The translations under genes and the position numbers were made by a program. From positions 4,364,001-4,428,000 of the forward strand of contig NC_012796.1 in the NCBI RefSeq assembly GCF_000010665.1: a stretch of DNA of 64,000 nt, written 5' to 3'. Positions 22,945-33,100 of the stretch are shown piece after piece. Numbering within the stretch: position 1 is the first letter of the stretch; every line of letters begins with the position of its first letter. This DNA comes from Solidesulfovibrio magneticus RS-1 (lineage in GTDB: Bacteria > Desulfobacterota > Desulfovibrionia > Desulfovibrionales > Desulfovibrionaceae). The notes below the pieces were generated by a model. That model saw only the letters and a list, made by a program, of their open reading frames with translations. It was not told where the DNA came from and ran no database searches.

Positions 22945-24165
22945 TCAGTCCTCGTCGCGGCCGGGCTGGTCCAGGACGGCCTGGCAGGCGGCGCGCCATT
23001 CGGGCATCCGGGCGTCGAGCCCCGAGGCCATGAGGTAGAGTTCGTCCAGGGGATTGATGGCGTAGCCGGGGCTTAGGATCACCATTTCGTGTTCCAGGCG
23101 GTTGGCCACGTGCACGGCGGCCAGGGGCGAAAATCCGGCCCGGCGGTCGCGGCCCGGTTCGTGGTGCAGGTAGACCGCCCGCACCACCTCGTCCTCCACG
23201 CCCCATAGCCCGAGCAGATAGGCCCCGACCTCGGCGTGGGAGGCGCCGAAAATGTGGTGCTCCATGTCGAGGATGGTGCCTTCGCCGGCCTGGCAGGCCC
23301 GGATGACTTCCTGGTAGCGCTCGGGAAAGTTGGTGGCCATGACGAGTTTGCCGACGTCGTGCAGGAGTCCGGCGATGTAGCAGTGTTCGCGCGTGGCGGC
23401 CTGGGCGGCCTCGGTCTCGGCGATGGCCCGGGCGAAACGGGCCGTGCCCAGACAGTGGCTCCAGAGTTTTTCCAGATCGAAGTCGCGGAAGGCTTCCTTG
23501 TCGAAGCGGTCGAAAAGCCCAATGCCGAGCACCAGGGCCTTGACCACTTCCAGGCCCAGCAGGTTGACGGCGTGGGCCGGGCTGGAGACGTGGACGCGCA
23601 GCCCGAAAAAGGCCGAGTTGACGAGTTTGAGCACGCCGGCCGACATGCCCACGTCCTGGGCGATGAGTCCGGACACCTCGCGCATGGACGGGTCTTCCTT
23701 GGACAGCACGTCCAGCAGCGCGGCGTAGAGGCGCGGGACGGTGGGCAGCCGGTCCAGGCGGGCCACCACATTTTTCACCCGGTCGTCGAGGAAGACTTCG
23801 CGCAGCGACAGGCCCCGGGCGATGACGGCCTTGAGTTCGGCCGGCTGACAGGGTTTTTGCAGGAACTGGTGGGCCGGGCGCACGGTCTGCAGGATCATGT
23901 CCCGGTCGGAGTGGCCCGACAGCACGATGCGGATGGCCCCGGGATTGTGGACCTGGGCTTCGCGCAAAAACATGGCCCCGTCCATGCCGGGCATGCGCAT
24001 GTCGGCCACCACCACGTCGTAGGGCTGCTCGGCGATCATGGCCAGTCCCGACGGGCCGTCCGAGGCGAAATCCATCTCCCACTCCCCGCGCATGTCGTGG
24101 AACATGCGGCGCAGGGCGGAGAGCACGTTGGGTTCGTCGTCAACGAAAAGGATGCGGGTTTTCAC
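22945..24165 (-). CDS. Response regulator with HDOD output domain
   Basis: The 406-residue protein has a receiver (1-125; D55 in VVVADMRMPGMDG, K about 105) and an HDOD domain (about 150-350; LPTVPRLYAALLDVL, AQDVGMSAGVLKLVNSAFFG, HCLGTARFARAIAE, AGLLHDVGKL). HDOD is an HD-related domain without full metal sites, found in signalling proteins. It starts with GTG overlapping the kinase stop by 4 nt, so the upstream PAS histidine kinase is its cognate partner. The output target is unknown. Confidence 0.88.
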   Translation of the reverse strand: MKTRILFVDDEPNVLSALRRMFHDMRGEWEMDFASDGPSGLAMIAEQPYDVVVADMRMPGMDGAMFLREAQVHNPGAIRIVLSGHSDRDMILQTVRPAHQFLQKPCQPAELKAVIARGLSLREVFLDDRVKNVVARLDRLPTVPRLYAALLDVLSKEDPSMREVSGLIAQDVGMSAGVLKLVNSAFFGLRVHVSSPAHAVNLLGLEVVKALVLGIGLFDRFDKEAFRDFDLEKLWSHCLGTARFARAIAETEAAQAATREHCYIAGLLHDVGKLVMATNFPERYQEVIRACQAGEGTILDMEHHIFGASHAEVGAYLLGLWGVEDEVVRAVYLHHEPGRDRRAGFSPLAAVHVANRLEHEMVILSPGYAINPLDELYLMASGLDARMPEWRAACQAVLDQPGRDED

Positions 24166-26138
24166 GACAATTCCCCTGGCGCGCCGGGGGCGGGCGGCGG
24201 CGCCCCGAACGGCACGCGCACCGTGAAGGTGGTCCCTTTGCCCGGCTCGGATTCAAAATCGATGGAGCCGCCGTGTTTGGTCACCACGATGTTGTGGGTG
24301 ATGGCCAGGCCCTGGCCTGTGCCCTTGCCCACCTCCTTGGTGGTGAAGAAGGGGTCGAAGATCTTGCGCCGGTGTTCGGCCGGGATGCCGGTCCCGGTAT
24401 CGGCCACGGACAGCTTGAAGGCGTCGCCGTCGGCCTCGGTGCGGATGACGATGCGGCCCTTGTCGGTGGTGCCCTTGACCTTTGCCGCCACGGCGTGGGC
24501 GGCGTTGACGAGGATATTGAGGATGACCTGATTGAAATCGCCGGGATGGCAGTAGACCGGCGGCAGGGTCCTGTCCAGTTCGAGGATCACGTCGCTGGTA
24601 TACTTCCACTCGTTCTTGGCCACGGTGACGGTGTTTTCCACGGCGGCGTTGAGGTCCACGGCGGTTTTTTCCTCGCCACCGGGATGGGAGAATTTCTTCA
24701 TGGCCGAGACGATGGCCGTGACCCGGGCCACGCCTTCCACGGACTGTTCCAGGGCGTGGGGGGCCTCGTCGAGAAGGAAATCCACATCGGCCTCGGCCCG
24801 GGCCGCCTCGACGGCGGCCAGCGCGGCGGCGTCGCCGGCCCCTTCGGCCAGCCGGCGGGCCACGGCCTCGACCTTGGCCAGGGCTTGGCTCACGCCGTCA
24901 AAGGCGGTGGAAAGAAAATGCAGGTTGTCGCCGATGTACTGGGTGGGGGTGTTGATTTCGTGGGCGATGCCGGCGGCCAGTTCGCCGATGGATTCGAGCT
25001 TCTGGGCCACGGCCAGCTGGCGTTCCAGGGCCTTGCGTTCACTGACGTCGAAGACGATCTCAAAAAGGCGCAGTTCGCCCCGGCGTTTGGCCGTGACCAC
25101 GGTCTTGATGACCGGCAGGATGCGGCCGTCGGGGCGCGCCAGGCGCATTTCCTCATTGAGGATGTTGCGCTCGGCCAGCACCGAGCAGGTGGGCAGGGGC
25201 CGGCCTTCGGGATCGCTCCAGGCGATGTCGCCGCAGCGTCTGCCGACGAGCTCCTCCCGGGCGCGGCCGCACAGCTCCTCGGCCATGGGATTGACGTCCT
25301 CCACCACCTGGGTGCGCGGGTCGATGATGAAAATGCCGGCCCGGATGCCCGCCAGGATGCGGCGCAGCACTTCCTGCTCGTCGCGCAGGTCCTTTTCCAC
25401 CCGTTTGCTGTCGGTAACGTCGGTGGCCACGCCGACGATCCCTTGGGGAACGCCGGCAGCGTCCTCGAACCGGGCCCGGTGAAAGACCAGATGGCGCTCC
25501 CGGCCCCAGGCGTCCTCCAGGGCCACCTCGAACTGCTGCACTCCGCCCTGGGCCAGGATCTCCCGGTCGCGTTCGGCCAGGTAGTCGCCGATCTCGTCGG
25601 AAAAAATCGCCCCGGCCGTAAGCCCCTGGGCGCTTTCGATGGTGACGCCGAGAAAGGCGGCAAAGGCGCGGTTGACGCCGATGTAGTGGCCGGCGGCGTC
25701 CTGGACGTAGATGGGATTGACGGCGGCGTCCATGAGGCTTTTGAGCACGGCCAGCCGCTCGCCCACATCCTCGCCGCATTGGCTGGCGGCCCCGGCCAGG
25801 GCCACGGCCAGGACCGGGCGGGACACCGGCAGGGGGAGCAGGGCGGCGGGCTTCAAGTCGGCCAGGGCGGACAAAAAGGCCGCGTCGCCGCCGTCGGCCA
25901 GACACACGGCGGCCAGCCCGCGCAACCGCCAGTCGCGCAGGATGCCTTCGGCCGCTTCCAGGCCGCCCGGGGCCGCCGCCAACACGCCGGCCACGGGCCG
26001 GGCCGGGGGGGCTTCCAGGGAACCGACAACATGGCCCAGGGCCGCGAGCTCACCGGCCAGCCCGTCCGGAACCCGGGTCCCGGCCGCTGCCAGCAGCACG
26101 CCTGCGCCGTCGTCGTTTCCGCCGTTCATGCCTCGCAT
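24162..26138 (-). CDS. Soluble PAS sensor histidine kinase, partner of the HDOD regulator
   Basis: The 658-residue protein has no clear membrane helix. A receiver-like or unknown N-terminal region (about 1-130) is followed by two PAS domains (about 135-255 and 265-380), HisKA with GIAHEINTPTQYIGDN, and HATPase (NILVNAAHAV, DTGTGIP, GTGQGLA). The kinase class with HEINTP and a long insert before the N-box is common in deltaproteobacteria. I chose ATG 26138; ATG 26129 is equally possible and an upstream start at 26186 is less likely. It is cotranscribed with the HDOD regulator. Confidence 0.85.
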   Translation of the reverse strand: MRGMNGGNDDGAGVLLAAAGTRVPDGLAGELAALGHVVGSLEAPPARPVAGVLAAAPGGLEAAEGILRDWRLRGLAAVCLADGGDAAFLSALADLKPAALLPLPVSRPVLAVALAGAASQCGEDVGERLAVLKSLMDAAVNPIYVQDAAGHYIGVNRAFAAFLGVTIESAQGLTAGAIFSDEIGDYLAERDREILAQGGVQQFEVALEDAWGRERHLVFHRARFEDAAGVPQGIVGVATDVTDSKRVEKDLRDEQEVLRRILAGIRAGIFIIDPRTQVVEDVNPMAEELCGRAREELVGRRCGDIAWSDPEGRPLPTCSVLAERNILNEEMRLARPDGRILPVIKTVVTAKRRGELRLFEIVFDVSERKALERQLAVAQKLESIGELAAGIAHEINTPTQYIGDNLHFLSTAFDGVSQALAKVEAVARRLAEGAGDAAALAAVEAARAEADVDFLLDEAPHALEQSVEGVARVTAIVSAMKKFSHPGGEEKTAVDLNAAVENTVTVAKNEWKYTSDVILELDRTLPPVYCHPGDFNQVILNILVNAAHAVAAKVKGTTDKGRIVIRTEADGDAFKLSVADTGTGIPAEHRRKIFDPFFTTKEVGKGTGQGLAITHNIVVTKHGGSIDFESEPGKGTTFTVRVPFGAPPPAPGAPGELS

Positions 26139-26205
26139 CGCCTCACGGGTTGCGTCTTTGGGACACTTCCCGATACTAGGCCACAATGGCGGCTTCGTTC
26201 AAGCG

Positions 26206-26652
26206 TTATATGGCGACCGCTTCCGCGTTCGCGCCCAGGGCGCAGCCCGTGGCCCCGGCCACCAAGTCGGCCAGGGTGATGGAATCAAGCTTTTCGTGCA
26301 TGGCCCGGGCCGCCTCCATCCACACGCCGCGCGTGAGGCAGTCGGCCTGGCGTGGACAAGGGCCGGTCTCGTCGCCGCACTCCACCAGCGACAGGTCGCC
26401 TTCCAGGGCCCGCACGATGTCGCCCACGGAAATGGCGTCCAGGGGCTTGTCGAGTTCGTGGCCGCCGCGCGGCCCGCGCCGGCTGCGCACGAAACCGGCC
26501 TCCTTGAGGTCGCGCACGAGTTTCTCCAGGTATTTCACGGACACGCCCTGGCGGGCGGCGATGTCCTTGATGCGCACCGGACCGTTTTGCCCGTGCAGGG
26601 CCATGTCGAGGATCATGCGCGTGCCGTAGCGGCTTCGCGTGGTGAGTTTCAT
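26206..26652 (-). CDS. Rrf2-family Fe-S transcriptional regulator (IscR-like)
   Basis: The 148-residue protein starts MKLTTRSRYGTRMILDMA, the typical Rrf2 opening, with a winged helix (about 25-60) and three cysteines C92, C99 and C105 spaced C-x6-C-x5-C, as in [2Fe-2S] IscR/NsrR. It probably senses Fe-S status, nitric oxide or redox. The start is ATG 26652; an in-frame start at 26697 adds an unlikely leader. No isc or suf genes are nearby. A CCAT-N6-ATGG dyad lies 56 nt upstream. Confidence 0.85.
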   Translation of the reverse strand: MKLTTRSRYGTRMILDMALHGQNGPVRIKDIAARQGVSVKYLEKLVRDLKEAGFVRSRRGPRGGHELDKPLDAISVGDIVRALEGDLSLVECGDETGPCPRQADCLTRGVWMEAARAMHEKLDSITLADLVAGATGCALGANAEAVAI

Positions 26653-26707
26653 GGGGTAAGGCCTCCTGCGGTGTTGCGGCCAAAGCGCCGCAGGCATGGA
26701 GCGGCAT

Positions 26708-26721
26708 CCATACGTAGATGG
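26708..26721. promoter_or_regulatory. CCAT-N6-ATGG dyad upstream of the Rrf2 gene
   Basis: A 14-bp inverted repeat with an ACGT core lies in the divergent region between the Rrf2 gene and the cytidylate-kinase-like gene. Autoregulation by the Rrf2 protein is plausible but unproven. The rest of 26653-26978 shows no gene. Confidence 0.3.
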
Positions 26722-26978
26722 TAGACAAACGGCGCGCAGGCGTCAACGCAAAGGCCATCGGTCGAGACAACGGCTCCCAAAATCGGTCCATGCTCTTGGC
26801 CCTCCACGCGCGAACCGCGCAAACGGCCCGGAGCGCTTACTGCCGCCGGTCTTGACAACGCGGACCGCCGGGTGAAGGAATCAGCCCCCGGCGGCCCATG
26901 CCGCCCAGGTCCGCTCCCGCAAGCGGGACGCTGTTGTCGTTTGGCCCCCGGCCGCCGGGCGGCCGTCAAGGAGTCGCC

Positions 26979-28214
26979 ATGCCCGTTGTTTCCCTGTTTC
27001 ACGGCGCGTTTTGCCAGGAAAAAGCCGTGGCCGACGCCCTGGCGGCGGCCGCGAACCTGACCGTCGTCACAGATGATGCCTGCATCCGCCAGGCCGGGGA
27101 GCGCTCGGGCCTGGGGCCGGCCGCCGTGGCCCGGGCCTTTGCCGCCAAGGTCTCGGTTTTTGACCGCTTCACCCACGAAACCAACCAGGCTCTGGCCTGG
27201 CTGCGTCTGGTCCTGGCCGAACGGCTGGCCGAAAACGACGCGCTGCTTTTGGTCGGCGGCTGCGCCCTGCTGCCGCCGCGCGCCATCGGCCACATCCTGC
27301 GGGCCTGCCTGATCGCCGACGCCCCGGCCAGACGCCGTCTGGCCGCCGAGGCCGGCCACGACGCCCAGAGCGCGCGCAAACTTTTGGCCGCAGCCGACGC
27401 CGACCGGGTCGCCTTGGCCGCCCGGGCCACGGGGTCGGCCGATCCCTGGGACCCCATGCTCTTCGACATGGTCCTGCCCATGGACAAGCTGCCCCTGGCG
27501 GCCGCCGTGGACTGCCTCGTCGGGCATCTGGGCGACGCCGCCGTGCAGCCCACCGAGGCCACCCGGGCCGCCGCGGCCGATTTTCTCCTGGCCGCCAAGG
27601 TCCAGACCGCCCTGGCCGCCAAGGGCCACGACGTGCGCGTGGCCGCCCACGACGGGCTGGTGAGCCTCACCATCGAACGCAAGGTGCTGCTGTTGTCGAG
27701 CCTGGAGCGGGAGCTGCGGGCCATCGCCGCCGCCGTGCCCGGCGTGGCCGACGTGCTGGTCAAGGTGGGCAAGGGCTTCTACCAGTCCGACATTTATCGG
27801 CGGGCGGATTTCGACATGCCGTCCCGGGTGCTGCTGGTGGATGATGAGCGGGATTTCGTCCAGACGCTGTCCGACCGCCTGAGCCTGCGCCAGATCGGGG
27901 TCCATGTCGTGTTCGACGGCGAGACGGCCCTGGCCGCCGTGGCCGGGGAGGCCCCGGACGTGCTGGTGCTGGACCTGCGGCTGCCGGGCATAAACGGCCT
28001 CGAAGCCCTGCGCCGGGCCAAGGCCGCCCGGCCCGACCTGGAAGTGGTGGTGCTTTCGGGAGCGGCCGGCCCGGCAGAACGCCAGGCCTGCCTGGCCCTT
28101 GGCGCCTTCGCCGTGCTGGACAAGCCGGCCGACGTCGATGCCCTGGCCGAGGTTCTGCGCCAGGCTGGGAAGAAGGCCAGAGCCAATCAATCGGCGGCCG
28201 CAACCGGGGCGTGA
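26979..28214 (+). CDS. Cytidylate-kinase-like protein fused to a response-regulator receiver
   Basis: The ATG at 26979 follows AAGGAG. Residues 1-195 resemble cytidylate-kinase-like (Cmk2-type) proteins, but the phosphate loop GAFCQEKA is degenerate. A middle BON-like region (about 205-275) precedes a complete receiver (about 282-400; phospho-acceptor D332 in LVLDLRLPG, K about 375). The 411-residue fusion links nucleotide-kinase-like chemistry to phosphorelay input. No adjacent kinase is an obvious partner. The degenerate loop suggests binding rather than catalysis. It is divergent from the Rrf2 gene. Confidence 0.7.
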   Translation: MPVVSLFHGAFCQEKAVADALAAAANLTVVTDDACIRQAGERSGLGPAAVARAFAAKVSVFDRFTHETNQALAWLRLVLAERLAENDALLLVGGCALLPPRAIGHILRACLIADAPARRRLAAEAGHDAQSARKLLAAADADRVALAARATGSADPWDPMLFDMVLPMDKLPLAAAVDCLVGHLGDAAVQPTEATRAAAADFLLAAKVQTALAAKGHDVRVAAHDGLVSLTIERKVLLLSSLERELRAIAAAVPGVADVLVKVGKGFYQSDIYRRADFDMPSRVLLVDDERDFVQTLSDRLSLRQIGVHVVFDGETALAAVAGEAPDVLVLDLRLPGINGLEALRRAKAARPDLEVVVLSGAAGPAERQACLALGAFAVLDKPADVDALAEVLRQAGKKARANQSAAATGA

Positions 28215-28239
28215 GAAAACAAGTTTCCCGTTCTAACCG

Positions 28240-28276
28240 CCCCGACTTGAAGGAAAGAAAAAAAATCACGTCGGGG
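28240..28276 (+). repeat. Inverted repeat in the nhaB leader
   Basis: CCCCGAC (28240-28246) pairs with GTCGGGG (28270-28276) around an A-rich 23-nt loop, 112 nt before the nhaB start. It could be the terminator of the preceding gene or a leader structure. It has no T-run. Confidence 0.4.
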
Positions 28277-28388
28277 CAGCGTGTTGGCAAAGCTGTCCCG
28301 CAAGTCCGAGCGCCTTGGACTTGGCGGCGGCCTGGGCTAGGATGCGGCGGTTTTTCCCCGCCACCGCCAACGCCAAGGAGCCTCGCCC

Positions 28389-29999
28389 ATGCCGCGGACA
28401 CTGCCCCGGGCCTTTCTCGCCAACGTGCTTGGCAACGCGCCGGACTGGTACAAGCTGACCATCCTTGCCTTTTTGGTCATAAACCCCATCCTGCTGGCCG
28501 CCGCCGGCCCCTTTGCCGCCGGCTGGCTGCTCATTGCCGAATTCATTTTCACCCTGGCCATGGCCCTGTCCTGCTATCCGCTGCCGGCCGGAGGCTTGCT
28601 CGCCCTGGAAGCCGTGCTCATGGGGCTGACCACGCCCCAGGCCCTCTACGATGAGACCGCCCACAATTTCCCGGTGATCCTGCTTTTGATCTTCATGGTG
28701 GCCGGCATCTACTTCATGAAGGACATGCTCCAGTACGTGTTCACCAAGATTCTCATGAAGGTGCGGGGAAAAATCGCCCTGTCGTTGCTCTTTTGCTTCG
28801 CCGGGGCCTTTCTTTCGGCCTTCCTCGACGCGCTCACCGTCACCGCCGTCATCATGGCCGTGGCTTACGGCTTTTACGAGGTCTACCACCGCCACGCCTC
28901 GGCCGGGAAATGCCGGCTGGGCGAGGAAGCGGCCATGGACGAGGCCTGCCGCCGGGATCTGGCCCAGTTTCGCGGCTTTTTGCGCAACCTCATGATGCAC
29001 GGCGCGGTGGGCACGGCCCTTGGCGGCGTGTGCACCCTGGTCGGCGAACCGCAGAATCTGCTCATTGCCCATGAAATGGGCTGGCATTTCGGGGAGTTTT
29101 TTCTCAAGGTCGCGCCGGTGTCCATGCCGGTGCTGTTCGTGGGCCTGGCCACCACCGTCCTGGTCGAACGCTTCGCCCTGTGCGGCTACGGTTTCAAGCT
29201 GCCGGCCGAGGTGCGCCGGGTGCTGGCCGCCGAAGACGCCCGACGCGACGCGGCCATGACCCAGCGCCAGCGGGCCAGCCTCTATGTCCAGGGCGCGGCC
29301 GCCGTCTATCTCGTGGCCGCCCTGGCCCTGCACCTGGCCGAGGTCGGGGTCATCGGCCTGTCCATCATCATCCTGCTCACCGCCTTTTGCGGCGTGACCG
29401 AAGAGCACCGCATCGGCCACGCCTTTGTCGAAGCCCTGCCCTTTACCGCCCTGCTCGTGGTCTTTTTCGCCGTGGTGGCGGTCATCCACGACCAGCACCT
29501 GTTCGCCCCGGTGACGAACTTCGTGTTGTCGCTTTCCGGCCGCACCCAGACCGCCGCCTACTACCTGGCCAACGGCCTGCTCTCCATGATCAGCGACAAC
29601 GTGTTCGTGGCCACGGTCTATATCACCGAGACCAAGGCCCATTTCGTAAAGCTCCTGGATGCCGTGCCCGGCCTGGGCCTGTCCGGGGCCGATTTCCTGG
29701 CCCGGCTGGCCGATCCGGCCGTGGGCCGACAGGCCGCCCTGGCCGGACTGCCCGAGGCCGCCCGGCCGGCCGTTGTCGCCGCCCTGGCTCACTTCGACCG
29801 GCTGGCCGTGGCCATCAACACCGGCACCAACATCCCCAGCGTGGCCACGCCCAACGGCCAGGCCGCGTTCCTGTTTCTTTTGACCTCGGCCCTGGCCCCG
29901 CTGATTCGCCTGTCCTACGGCGAAATGGTCAAGCAAGCCCTGCCCTATACCATCACCATGAGCCTGTCGGGCCTGGCCGCCGTCTGGCTTTTCCTGTGA
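28389..29999 (+). CDS. nhaB: NhaB-type Na+/H+ antiporter
   Basis: The 536-residue membrane protein matches NhaB closely at the N terminus ([59 protein letters not shown]) and the core ([18 protein letters not shown]). About 11-12 hydrophobic segments agree with the family. It exchanges cytoplasmic Na+ for H+ and helps pH and salt homeostasis. It starts at ATG 28389 after CAAGGAGCC. It stands between signalling genes and is probably its own transcript. Confidence 0.92.
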   Translation: MPRTLPRAFLANVLGNAPDWYKLTILAFLVINPILLAAAGPFAAGWLLIAEFIFTLAMALSCYPLPAGGLLALEAVLMGLTTPQALYDETAHNFPVILLLIFMVAGIYFMKDMLQYVFTKILMKVRGKIALSLLFCFAGAFLSAFLDALTVTAVIMAVAYGFYEVYHRHASAGKCRLGEEAAMDEACRRDLAQFRGFLRNLMMHGAVGTALGGVCTLVGEPQNLLIAHEMGWHFGEFFLKVAPVSMPVLFVGLATTVLVERFALCGYGFKLPAEVRRVLAAEDARRDAAMTQRQRASLYVQGAAAVYLVAALALHLAEVGVIGLSIIILLTAFCGVTEEHRIGHAFVEALPFTALLVVFFAVVAVIHDQHLFAPVTNFVLSLSGRTQTAAYYLANGLLSMISDNVFVATVYITETKAHFVKLLDAVPGLGLSGADFLARLADPAVGRQAALAGLPEAARPAVVAALAHFDRLAVAINTGTNIPSVATPNGQAAFLFLLTSALAPLIRLSYGEMVKQALPYTITMSLSGLAAVWLFL

Positions 30000-30125
30000 G
30001 GAACGGGCCATCCAACCAATCCCCTTGCCACGCGCCGGCCGCCGAGGCTATGGTTTCCCATGCTGCGGGGTCCGTGCCGCCCGGGCCGGCCCCCCTTTTC
30101 GCGGCAGGGAGGAGACGTTTCCCGC

Positions 30126-33100
30126 ATGGTCAAGGCCCGCCTCAGGACGGTGATCTGCGCCGCCGTTGCCCTGGCGGGCGCGGCTCTGGCCACGCTGCCG
30201 GCCGGCCTGCTCATCTACGGGGCCCAGGCCGACCGTTACGCCGCTGAGAAACGCGCCGACGCGAGTCTGCTCCTGTCCGAGACCCGGCTCGCCCTGGACG
30301 CCGCCCTGGCCGGCCGCCTGGTCATCCTGCGCGCCCTGGCCGCCCTGGCCGCCGCCCGGCCGGAGGTGGGCGAAAAAGATTTTTCCGTCTTTGCCTCGGG
30401 ACTGGCCGCCGGCCTGCCCGATGTGCGCTCCTTGCAGCTCGCCCGCGACCTGACCGTGTCCCACGTCTACCCGACCATCAATAACGGCGGCATCCTGGGC
30501 CTGCGTCTGGCCGACAGCCTGCCCAGGGTCCAGATGCTGGCCCTGCATCGGGCCATCGACAACAACGCCCCGGTCCTCGACGGCCCTGTGCCCCTGCTCC
30601 AAGGCGGCACGGGCCTCATTTTGCGCCTGCCGGTCCGGCTGCCGGGCGAAAACGACGCGCCGCCCAGGCTGTGGGGCCTGGCCACAGCCATTCTCGACGC
30701 CAAGGAATTTTTCCAGCTGGCCGCTTCCCCGGCCTCGGGGCTGCGGCTGGCCGTGCGGGCCACCGATCCCGACACAGGAACCACACGACTCCTGGCTGGC
30801 GACCCTTCCGTATTTCATGACAACCCGGTCCTGGCGCAATTGGAGACCCCGGGCGGCCCCTGGGAACTGGCCGCCGTGCCGGCCGGCGGCTGGACGCGGC
30901 TGCCCGTGCCGCCGCCGCTGTTGGCCGGTGGTTTCGCTTCGTGGGTCGTGCTGTCGGCGGCGCTGTTCCTGCTCCTGTCCTGGCCGGCCCGGCTGGCCGA
31001 GGCCGTGGCCCGGGCCACGGCCGCCCTGGACGCCGCCAAGGAAGACCTGGAACGCACCGTGGCCGAGCGCACCGCCGCCCTGACCACGGCCAACGAGGCC
31101 CTGCGCGCAAGCGATGCCCGCTACCGGGCCTTCATCGACGCCACCAGCGGCATGGCTTTTTTCAAGGACGAAAACCTGCGCTACCTGGTGGTCAACCGCA
31201 ACCTGTGCGAATTCTACGGATTGCCTCCCGAGGCCGTCATCGGCCGCGACGACGCCGCCGTCATGCCGCCGGAGCTGCTCGCCGAATGCCGCCGTTCGGA
31301 TCTGGCCGCCCAGCAAGGGACGGCCATGCTCACCGCCCTGGAAACCCTGGGCGACCGGGTGTTCGAGGTGCGCAAGTTCCCCGTGCCCCTGCCCGGCGGG
31401 CAGACAGGGGTCGGCGGCTACGTCTACGACGTCACCGACCGCCTGGTCGCCGAAAACGCCCTGCGCCAAAGCGAGCAGTCCCTGCGCGACCTTTACGACA
31501 ACGCGCCCATCGGCATTTTCACCTCCCTGCCCACGGGCCGCTATCTCACGGTCAACGCCTGCATGGCCCGCATGTACGGCTACGCCGACCCCGAGGACAT
31601 GCTGCGCCAGGTGACGGACATCGAAAGCCAGATGTACGTCGACCCGGCCGACCGGCGGCGGCTGATGGCCTTGCTAACGCAGCGCGGCTCCCTGTCCGGC
31701 CACGAGACCCGCCGCCGGACCCGGGATGGCCGCGTCATCTGGGTGTCGCTGCACGCCCGGGCCGTGCGCGACGCCGCCGGCAAGACCGTGCGTCTGGAAG
31801 GCTTTTGCATCGATGTCACCAGCCGCAACCAGGCCGAGCAGGCCCTGGCCGAGCAGGAAAGCACCCTGCGCATTATTTTCGACAACTCGCCCCTGGGCCT
31901 TGTGGCCTTCGCCCCGGACGGCGCCATCCTCAAATGCAACGCCCGCTTCCTGGAAATCATCGGCACAACCGAAGACATGGCCCGAGGGGCCAACGTCCTG
32001 GCCCGGATGCCCGAGACCGCCCGCCAGGCCCTGGCTGCCGCCCTGGCCGGAAGCGCGACCCGGATGGAAGGCCCCTACACTTCGGTCCTGGGCGGCCGCA
32101 CCCGGGTACTGCGGGCCATGTTCAACCCTGTCGCGGCCGGCCAAGCCCCCACCCCGGTCATCGCCTCGGTGGAAGACGTGACCCTCCAGCACGAACAGGA
32201 ACGCAGCCTGCGCCTGCTGCGCGCCGCCGTGGAACAGTCCCCGGCCTCCATCGTCATCACCGACGCCGACGGCGCCATCGAATACGTCAACCCCTTTTTT
32301 ACGGCGCTGACCGGCTACAGCGCCGAGGAAGCCCTGGGCGAAACGCCCCGGGTCTTAAGCAGCGGCGTCCACGACCGGGCCTTTTTCCAGGCCATGTGGG
32401 ACACCCTCCGGACCGGCGGCATCTGGCGCGGGGAACTGTGCAACCGCAAGCGCAACGGCGAACTGTACTGGGAAGATTCGTCGATCTCCCCCATCCGCGA
32501 CGACCAGGGGGTCGTCACCCACTACGTGGCGGTCAAGGAGGACATCACCGAGCAAAAGGCCCGCGAAGAACGCCTGGCCCGGCTCATGTCCGAGCTGGAG
32601 GCCATCTTCAACGCCTCGTCGGTGGGCATCGTGCACCTGGGCCACGACGGCCGGGTGATCCGGGCCAACGCCCGGTTCGGCGCGCTTTTCGCACTGGACC
32701 CGGACGGCTTGGCCGGCCGCCCCCTGGAGGACATCCACGAAAACGAACAGCGCCGTAGCGCGCTGCGCCGGGAAATTCTGGCCGCCGTGGCCGCCGGGCA
32801 GGAAGCCTCGGTGGAGGAACGCTTCCGCAACCGCGACGGCCGCACGCTGTGGTGCGCCGTCCACGGCCGCCTCATCGATCCGGCCGCCCCCCAGGCCGGC
32901 TCCATCTGGATTTTCGACGACATCACCGCCCGCAAGGAACTGGAAAACGTGCGCGAGGACGTGGAGCGCATCATGCGCCACGACCTCAAAGCGCCCCTTG
33001 GCAGCATCGTCAATCTGCCCGAACTGGTGGCCGCCCTGGGCGACGTCAACGAGGAGCAGCGCGACATCCTGGCCGAGATCGAGCAGGCCGGACGGTTCAT

